From Verrucomicrobiota bacterium (lineage in GTDB: Bacteria; Verrucomicrobiota; Verrucomicrobiia; Opitutales; Opitutaceae), in contig JAEWNN010000132.1 of the NCBI GenBank assembly GCA_023457035.1, forward strand, positions 1 through 21,724: a stretch of 21,724 nt of DNA. The letters are read 5' to 3'. Position numbers and translations under genes: made by a program. A model generated the notes under the pieces. That model was given only the letters and a program-made list of their open reading frames with translations, was not told the DNA's origin and searched no databases. Below are positions 16,148 to 21,724 of the stretch, in pieces (positions within the stretch are counted from its first letter, which is position 1; each line of letters starts with the position of its first letter).

Positions 16148-16394
16148 GGGCAAGCACGGTGCAGGTGGCGGAGGGGTTGGCCAGCAAATGTTGGGATGCG
16201 CGGAGGCTCGCGCGGCGAAGGATCAAGGGGGGGGGGGGCTCGGCCGTGCGGCGGTGCGCGACCACGGCGTCAAGGTTTTGTTCCCCGGATACCGTGAACT
16301 ATTTTCATTGAAACGTGAGAGTGAGGCCCTACTCACGACGGCTCCTCCGACCCCGAATCGGAGACTGAACAAACCACAAACTAGAATAACACAC
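16148..16394. promoter_or_regulatory. Divergent control region with 12-G tract
   Basis: These 247 bp separate the UDP-sugar enzyme (leftward) from the secreted barrel-like protein (rightward). There is a run of 12 G at 16227-16238. A possible promoter for the rightward gene is TTGTTC (16278-16283), 16 bp, TATTTT (16300-16305). The transcript leader would then carry two small hairpins: GTGAG/CTCAC (16321-16336) and CTCCGA/TCGGAG (16345-16363). Promoter strength is uncertain. Confidence 0.4.
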
Positions 16395-17000
16395 ATGAAA
16401 CTCGTCGCTGTTTTCGCAGCTTCCCTCCTCAGCGCGGCCGCGCTCGCCCAGAGCACGACCGTCGAGACCGAGAGCGCCACCGCGGGCCTGCTCGGCAAGC
16501 GCTACGTCGCCGCCGGCTTCGGCTGGACCGACATCAACCACTCCACCGTCGAAGGCATGGATGCGGGCCTCGGCGTGAACGTGCCGGTCTTCGCCAACGT
16601 CGACCTCTCGGTGGGCTACAGCTACGCCTGGCTCGAGGGCGACATCGGTCTCGCCCATGAGCTCAACACCGCGGTCACCGGCTACATCACTCGCGGGCAA
16701 GACAAGTACTTCGCCAGCGCTGTGCTCGGCTACGACTGGATCGACAGTGATCGCAACATCGGTGGCGACCACGCGGTCTGGGGTGCCGAGGTCGGCATCG
16801 AGCGCGCGGTGAACGACACGGTCTCGGTGACCGTCAGCGCGGGCTATGCCGACGACTTCGGCCAGCGGCGCGACAGCCTGTGGAAGGGCACGCTCGGCGC
16901 CACCTACAACTTCACGGCGAAGGTCGTGGGTGCGGCCTCGGTCTCCCTCCTCGAGGGGGGCTCGATCGGCTACAACGCCGGTGTCGCGTTCCGCTTCTGA
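16395..17000 (+). CDS. Small secreted outer-membrane beta-barrel-like protein
   Basis: This 201-residue protein starts with a clear Sec signal peptide (MKLVAVFAASLLSAAALAQS, likely cut after Ala18). The mature part has alternating hydrophobic/polar strands rich in Gly, Tyr, Trp and Asp (RYVAAGFGWTDIN, VDLSVGYSYAWLEGDIG, YFASAVLGYDWIDSD, TVSVTVSAGYADDFGQ, IGYNAGVAFRF). It ends in Phe, the usual C-terminal outer-membrane barrel signature. About eight strands fit the length. No cysteine or lipobox is seen. It looks like a single-gene unit with its own leader and a strong terminator at 17031-17058. The exact family and ligand are not recognised. Confidence 0.82.
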   Translation: MKLVAVFAASLLSAAALAQSTTVETESATAGLLGKRYVAAGFGWTDINHSTVEGMDAGLGVNVPVFANVDLSVGYSYAWLEGDIGLAHELNTAVTGYITRGQDKYFASAVLGYDWIDSDRNIGGDHAVWGAEVGIERAVNDTVSVTVSAGYADDFGQRRDSLWKGTLGATYNFTAKVVGAASVSLLEGGSIGYNAGVAFRF

Positions 17001-17030
17001 GCGGACCGCCAGCCAACTGTCTTGGACGAG

Positions 17031-17058
17031 CCCGCGGACTTCGGTCCGCGGGTTTTTT
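17031..17058 (+). terminator. Intrinsic terminator after the barrel-like gene
   Basis: CCCGCGGAC (17031-17039) and GTCCGCGGG (17044-17052) form a perfect 9-bp stem closed by a C(TTCG)G tetraloop, followed by six T (17053-17058). It starts 31 bp after the stop codon. The opposite strand has only an A-run before the stem, so it acts mainly rightward, though the stem could also block leftward readthrough from the DUF3999 gene. Confidence 0.93.
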
Positions 17059-17088
17059 GTGACGCCTGGCGGAACCGCCCCGGCCGGC

Positions 17089-19059
17089 TCACGACGCCGG
17101 GGGGCGGGGCAGCAGGCGGGCGACGAGCCAGACCAGGAACCCGGCGACCAGCACGAGCGCGCCCCAGAAGAGGTAGCGGGCTGCGGGGCTCCCGAGATCG
17201 AATACCGCACGGGCGGCACCGGAGGTGCCGGCGTGGGCGAGCGTGGCACTGTGCTGGGGCGCGGCCAGGAGGCGAGGCGCGGCGAGCTGGAGGTCGTAGC
17301 GAGGGGCGGATGCGGCGGGATTGCTGTAGAGCAGGGTGCACGCCGCGGTCTCTCCGGCGCGGAAATGGACCCGTCGGGCCGGGTAGATGGCCTCGGCGGC
17401 GACCGGCGCGAAGGGGGCGTTGTCGCCGTGGTCGATCTCGACGAAGAGCGTTCCCGCTTGCGGTCGCGACTGGAGTGGGATCGTGAAGACGGTTGGTTCG
17501 GCAAGAGTGCGGCGCTGGACGGCGGCGCTACCGAGGATGCGGGGCCAGGACTGGCCGCGGGAATCCGGCAGGACTTCGCCGACGACGATGGTGCGCGCGA
17601 ACAGCGGCTCGGCGATGGTGAGCCGCAGGCGGTCCACCGGCATCGCGGCGACGGGGAGGGCGAGTTCCCAGCGGCCGACGGTCGGGCGTTTGGCATCGGG
17701 CGCGGCGACGAGAGGCAGCGCCGCGGCGCGGACGCGCGAGCTCTTTTCCAGAAGGTAGGGAACCTGACGACCGTCGCGGACGAGGCGTAGATCGGCGAGA
17801 TCGGCGCGGCATTGGGCGAGCACCGCGGCGTCGAGCTCGAGGACCTGGGCGCCGGGCGCGGCGATGCGGACGGCGCGGCTGTGGCTCCATTTGGTGGAGT
17901 CGATCGGGCCGCCGAACTCGGGAATCTCGGCCGGGACTTGCGCGGGGCGGTAGGCGGGATTGGCGGTGCGTGGCGCAGCCGGGGCCTCGGTGGGCGGGAG
18001 CCGACCCCAGTCGGCGCCGAAGGCGGCGACATCGTAGCGCGGCGCGGCGGCGGCGGGCGCGCCGGCGAGGAGCGTGTAGGTGCCGGCGGCGGGGGCGGCG
18101 AACCCGATGTCCACGCGGCGGAGACGCGCGCCGAGGCGGAGGTCGGAGAGCGGCGGACTGTCGCCGTTGTCGAGCACGAGTTCGAGACGGGAGAGGGGCG
18201 TGATGGCGTCGACGGGCAGGGCGAGTTGCGCGTAGGTGTGGTCGCCGGGGAAGACGAGCCGGGCGAACGTGCCGGCGGCGAGCGTCGCCTCGACGATCTC
18301 GTCGTCGGCGGCGTGTTGGGCGTGAAGGCGGGCGGCGCGCTGGAAGACGGCGTCGCGGGCGTCGAGCGCCAGTTCGGCGAGGGCGAGATGGCGACGGCCG
18401 AGGTCGAGGGAGACCCGGGTTGCTCCGGCCTCCTGTTCGGTGGCGACGATGGTGACGGGGTGCTCGATGAGCGGTTCGGGCTCGTCGCCGCCGGTCTCGA
18501 CGACGACAGCGGTGATCGGGATGGCGGGATCGGCGGCGCTGCGCAGCGCGAGACGCAGGGTGCGCCCACGGGTGCCGCGCAGATCGATGGCGAGCTGTTC
18601 CAACCCTCCCTGCATCCGGAAAACCAGGGCGGAGTCGACCATCCGTTGCCAACGACCGGGCTCGCTCTCGATCTCCACGGTGACGGCCCGGACGAAGGCG
18701 GGGGCGGGTGTTTCGAGCCGGAGGCGCTGGATTGGCGCGGCCTTGGCGAGACCGAACTCGACGACGGTGGCATCGCCCTCGAGCCGGCCTTGCAGCGGGA
18801 TGCGTTCGGTGGCGGGGCGGGCGGTGTTGCGGCGGACGATGGCGAAGGGAATCTCCGCGCCGTCCGGCCCGAGCAGGCGCAGATCGGCGAGGTCGGCCTC
18901 GGCGGCGTCGAGTGTGTCGAGCGGGAGGGTGAGGCGGACGGGGCCGGCACGGTCGAGGGTGATCTCCTGCCGGTACTCCCAGGCGGAGGTGTCGAAGCCG
19001 GCGGCGAGGGTGGCGGCGGCGAGAGCGACGAATGGAACGAGGAGTCGGAGGGCGTTCAC
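17089..19059 (-). CDS. DUF3999-type secreted, C-terminally anchored protein with internal duplication
   Basis: This 656-residue envelope protein of unknown function has an N-terminal signal peptide (MNALRLLVPFVALAAATLAAG), a long beta-rich exported region, and one C-terminal membrane helix (YLFWGALVLVAGFLVWLVARLL, about 629-650) with a short Pro/Arg tail. Assignment to DUF3999 rests on the LADLRL-(x)n-VP/IPF pattern, the overall layout and the DUF2339 neighbour. The exported part is repetitive. An entry motif (ADLADLRL...) occurs near 56-75 and 418-436, an RLRL...FVRA/FART beta-sandwich-like unit near 110-190 and 476-556 with a degenerate third copy near 226-310, and an APRYD-ending segment at 314-343 and 562-589. 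The GTG start overlaps the upstream DUF2339 stop as GTGA. No ATG lies nearby that would keep the signal peptide. Confidence 0.82.
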   Translation of the reverse strand: MNALRLLVPFVALAAATLAAGFDTSAWEYRQEITLDRAGPVRLTLPLDTLDAAEADLADLRLLGPDGAEIPFAIVRRNTARPATERIPLQGRLEGDATVVEFGLAKAAPIQRLRLETPAPAFVRAVTVEIESEPGRWQRMVDSALVFRMQGGLEQLAIDLRGTRGRTLRLALRSAADPAIPITAVVVETGGDEPEPLIEHPVTIVATEQEAGATRVSLDLGRRHLALAELALDARDAVFQRAARLHAQHAADDEIVEATLAAGTFARLVFPGDHTYAQLALPVDAITPLSRLELVLDNGDSPPLSDLRLGARLRRVDIGFAAPAAGTYTLLAGAPAAAAPRYDVAAFGADWGRLPPTEAPAAPRTANPAYRPAQVPAEIPEFGGPIDSTKWSHSRAVRIAAPGAQVLELDAAVLAQCRADLADLRLVRDGRQVPYLLEKSSRVRAAALPLVAAPDAKRPTVGRWELALPVAAMPVDRLRLTIAEPLFARTIVVGEVLPDSRGQSWPRILGSAAVQRRTLAEPTVFTIPLQSRPQAGTLFVEIDHGDNAPFAPVAAEAIYPARRVHFRAGETAACTLLYSNPAASAPRYDLQLAAPRLLAAPQHSATLAHAGTSGAARAVFDLGSPAARYLFWGALVLVAGFLVWLVARLLPRPPAS

Positions 19060-21724
19060 GGGATGGACGGCGGGTTGTCGCGGAGGAAGCGCTGGTAGAG
19101 GAACGAGGCGGCGAGGGCGACGGCGGAGACGACGGCGAAGGCCGCGATGCGCCAGACGGTCTCGAGGCTGGCGGTGTCGTGGAGGAACAGTTTCAGGCAG
19201 GTGACACCGAGCAGAACCAAGGCGGCGTAGCGCGCGGCGCGGAGGTGGCGAGCCAGACCGACGACGATCATCACCAACGCGAAGAGCGCCCAAGCGATGG
19301 TGTAGGACATGTCGCGGGCGAAATCGCCACTGAACTTCAGGCGGACGAAGGACCCGGCCGGCGTGAAGTAGTCGGCGATCTCGAAGTTCACGAGGGCGAA
19401 GGCGAGGATGGTGCCGAGTGTGGCGAGCAGCGCGGGGGCGTTCCAGCCGAGCACCCGGTCGCGCGGCGGGGCGAGCAGGCGCATGCCGGCGAAGCAGCAG
19501 AGGGCGGCGATGCCGTAGGTCGCGAGGATCCAGTTGAGGATCGGGGTCGGACTGCGCATCGCGTAATGGAGCACCTCGGGGTTGAGCACCAGACGGGCGA
19601 ACACCGCCGCGAGCAGTGCGATCCCAGCGACGCGCAGGCCGGGATGCGGGATGCGGTGGAAGAGCCAGAGCAGGGCCGCGCCCTCGAGCGCCCAGGCGAT
19701 CGTGAGCCACTGGTTGGAGAACTGGAGGGGGAAGATCAGCGTGATGCAGAACAGCGTGGCCGCGCCGAACCAGGCCAGGCGGTTGAGCCGGCAGGGGGCG
19801 TCGGCCGGGATGGTGCGCAGGAGCGCGATCAGTCCGAGGAGCGGCGGTAGGGCGCAGAGCGCCGGCAGCGCGCCGCCGAAGTCGGCGGTGAGCTGGGGCC
19901 AGAGAGTGGCGACCGCGCGGTGGATGAGCAGGAAGTGCAACGGCAACGCGAGCGCCGCCACCGCCCAGAGTGGTTGCAGATCGAGGACACGGCGGCGGAA
20001 GAGGAACGGCAGCGCGAGGTATCCCAACGCGAACGCCGCGAACCACACCAGCGCGACGGAGCGGTCGCCGAGTTCGCCCAGCTCGCCCGACCAGCAGTAC
20101 TCGACGAGCAGCGTGCCGACGAAGGCCGCGAGCACGGGCGCCCCGCGCCGCGCGACGACGGCGATGCCGGCGAGCATCGCGCCGAGGAGCAGCACGACGC
20201 CGAAGAGCGAGGACGGATCCGCCGGGCGGAGCTTGAAGACGATCATCAACAGCAGCACGAAGGGCAGCGCTGCGGTGGCGTCGGGCAGGTACGCGGACCA
20301 GTCGGGCGCCTCGGCGCCGAGTTTGCCGCCGCAGCGGCGCAGCAGCCAGAGGGCGCCGGCGCAGAAGAAGACAGCGAACGCGGCGACGAGGAAGAGTTCG
20401 CGGCCGCCGCCGGCGAAACCGGCGGGCAGTTGCCCGATGGCGACGCCGAGGACCACCAACGTGAGCAGCAGGGCGCCGACCAGGGCGGCGAGCAGGCGGG
20501 TGAGCGCCGCCGCCGCGAGAGCGAAGAGGTCGAGCACGAGAACGACCGGCCAGAGCCACCAGCCGACATCGCCCAGCTGCGCCAGCGGGATGAGCAACAG
20601 GATCAACCCGAGCGGAGGGAAGAGTGCGCTCCAGCGGCGGGCGTCGATGCCGGGTTCGAGCCGTTCCTGCACGAACGGGAAGGCGGCGTGCAACGCGGCG
20701 GCGACGACCACGAAGCCCAGCGCCCACGGCAGGAGGGAGTGGTCGACGGAGGCGCCGATCCAGACGGCGGCGACACCGAAGGTGGCGAGGCCGGCACCGA
20801 GCGAAGCGCGGGCGAGTGGTCGGTGCAGGGCGCACACGGCGAGGAGCGCGAGGTCGGCGAGCAGGAGGTTGCCCAGCACCCAGCCGGCGCGCATCGCCAC
20901 GGCAGAGTGGAGCGAGAAGAAGAGCGAGAAGCCGAGCGCGATGGCCGGCGGGAGCAACGCCGCACCCGCGAGCCAGTCGGAGGCGCGGCCGAGGCGGCGG
21001 GCGACGAGGACGGCGAGGGTGAAGAGGAGGTTGAAGCCGACGAGAACCGCGACGGCTGTCGGCAGCTTGGTGGCGGTGAAGAACTCGCAGGCCCAGCCGA
21101 CCTGCATGATGGCGGTGCCGAGGGCAGCCAGTGTAGTGAGGTAGTCCCACCGGCGGTGGAGCGCGACGGCGAGCAGGCAGAGGTCGAGCAGGGCGATGAA
21201 GCCGAAGAGTCCGGGCGGGTTGTCGACTCCGGTGGACAGCAGGACCGGCGTGAGGAAGCCGCCGAGCAGGCCGAGGAGGGCGACGACCTGGGCGTTGAGC
21301 CGGATCGCGAGCAGGAATGCCGCTGCGGTGATGAGGCACAGCAGTCCACCGGAGGCGAGCGTTCCGGTGGTGGAGGCATCGCTGAAAAACTCAATACGGT
21401 AGTAGTGGCGGCAGGCGACGGTGGCGGCGTAGAGCACGACGATGCCGGTAGCGACGAGCGTCTGGCCGGCGGTGGCGAAGGCGCGGCGGATACTGACGAG
21501 TCCGCCGACGATCAGGCCGGCGCCGGCGAGGAAGCCGAGCGCGGCGCGCACAGCCGGCGGAATCCAGCCGTGTTCGATCGAGAATTTCAGGAAATAGATG
21601 GCGGTGAGGAACAGGCCGGCGCCGGCAATCCAGGCAAAGAGCTTCACGCCGACGAACTGTTCCCAGTTGAAGGAAGGTTTGGGCGCGACGGGCTCCGCGG
21701 GGGGGCGCGAGAGCGGCGGGGGTG
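19056..21724 (-). CDS. DUF2339 polytopic membrane protein (N-terminus outside window)
   Basis: This is a giant inner-membrane protein; 888 residues are visible and the start lies beyond the right edge. The visible part begins in a Pro-rich, probably cytoplasmic segment and enters the DUF2339 opening SFNWEQFVGVKLFAWIAGAG, then IYFLKFSIEHGWIPPAVRAA. After that it is almost entirely hydrophobic helices (I estimate more than 20) with short Arg/Pro/Gly loops, ending FLRDNPPSIP. No enzyme motif or cofactor site is recognisable. A GTG at 21647 is only the Val of VKLFAW and not the start, because the family sequence continues upstream in frame. The stop overlaps the DUF3999 GTG start, so the two are translationally coupled and probably form one envelope complex (inference). 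Confidence 0.9.
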   Translation of the reverse strand, partial: PPPLSRPPAEPVAPKPSFNWEQFVGVKLFAWIAGAGLFLTAIYFLKFSIEHGWIPPAVRAALGFLAGAGLIVGGLVSIRRAFATAGQTLVATGIVVLYAATVACRHYYRIEFFSDASTTGTLASGGLLCLITAAAFLLAIRLNAQVVALLGLLGGFLTPVLLSTGVDNPPGLFGFIALLDLCLLAVALHRRWDYLTTLAALGTAIMQVGWACEFFTATKLPTAVAVLVGFNLLFTLAVLVARRLGRASDWLAGAALLPPAIALGFSLFFSLHSAVAMRAGWVLGNLLLADLALLAVCALHRPLARASLGAGLATFGVAAVWIGASVDHSLLPWALGFVVVAAALHAAFPFVQERLEPGIDARRWSALFPPLGLILLLIPLAQLGDVGWWLWPVVLVLDLFALAAAALTRLLAALVGALLLTLVVLGVAIGQLPAGFAGGGRELFLVAAFAVFFCAGALWLLRRCGGKLGAEAPDWSAYLPDATAALPFVLLLMIVFKLRPADPSSLFGVVLLLGAMLAGIAVVARRGAPVLAAFVGTLLVEYCWSGELGELGDRSVALVWFAAFALGYLALPFLFRRRVLDLQPLWAVAALALPLHFLLIHRAVATLWPQLTADFGGALPALCALPPLLGLIALLRTIPADAPCRLNRLAWFGAATLFCITLIFPLQFSNQWLTIAWALEGAALLWLFHRIPHPGLRVAGIALLAAVFARLVLNPEVLHYAMRSPTPILNWILATYGIAALCCFAGMRLLAPPRDRVLGWNAPALLATLGTILAFALVNFEIADYFTPAGSFVRLKFSGDFARDMSYTIAWALFALVMIVVGLARHLRAARYAALVLLGVTCLKLFLHDTASLETVWRIAAFAVVSAVALAASFLYQRFLRDNPPSIP

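Noticed and set aside
17089..21339. A 1416-codon minus-strand frame that contains the DUF3999 protein.
   Set aside because: Its first 760 or so codons are out of frame with the clearly membrane-spanning DUF2339 protein and are Arg/Pro-rich shadow sequence. The real gene starts at the GTG at 19059.
21645..21647. GTG as the start of the DUF2339 protein.
   Set aside because: The frame remains open to the window edge and the upstream residues FNWEQFVG belong to the family, so the start is outside the window.

Overview
The window is about 21.7 kb of very GC-rich chromosomal DNA. It looks like housekeeping sequence from a Gram-negative, LPS-bearing bacterium. My best guess is Verrucomicrobiota, family Opitutaceae or a relative. 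This rests on base composition, the gene mix (LpxB, a cyanobacterial/plant-like GlgC, a HemX-HemA pair, a DUF2339/DUF3999 pair) and the near absence of Shine-Dalgarno sequences. No database search was possible, so the taxonomy is inference. I see no phage, transposase, CRISPR array, rRNA or tRNA.

Layout, left to right. (1) The N-terminal 212 codons of leuB run off the left edge on the minus strand. They are preceded by a structured 0.5-kb intergenic region that holds a 50-bp symmetrical palindrome. (2) A tightly overlapping plus-strand operon follows: a metallo-beta-lactamase-fold hydrolase, ribD and rdgB. (3) After 306 bp comes a plus-strand pair, a Gfo/Idh/MocA oxidoreductase and lpxB, both read here as lipid A genes. 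(4) Convergent to lpxB lies the minus-strand hemX-like/hemA pair. It overlaps by 4 bp and has a 10-base homopolymer just before the junction. (5) Further minus-strand genes are trpE, a small LinA/ANT(2'')-like nucleotidyltransferase and glmS. (6) Divergent from glmS are glgC and a tandem-domain universal stress protein on the plus strand. (7) Convergent to these is a UDP-glucuronate decarboxylase on the minus strand. Divergent from it is a small secreted beta-barrel-like protein with a textbook terminator; a 12-G tract lies between the two. (8) A minus-strand pair fills the right end: a giant polytopic DUF2339 protein (N-terminus outside the window) overlapping a secreted, C-terminally anchored DUF3999-type protein that carries an internal duplication.

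Metabolically the genes are mostly core: leucine, riboflavin, tryptophan and tetrapyrrole synthesis, nucleotide-pool cleaning, amino-sugar supply (glmS) for peptidoglycan and LPS, lipid A, nucleotide-sugar conversion and glycogen. The least understood part is the DUF2339-DUF3999 pair, probably an envelope complex. Other points worth checking are: the frame arrangement in which a one-base slip in the poly-C tract would fuse HemX to HemA; a HemA lacking most of the usual dimerisation domain; a His/Cys tail on RibD; and several unexplained palindromic intergenic elements.
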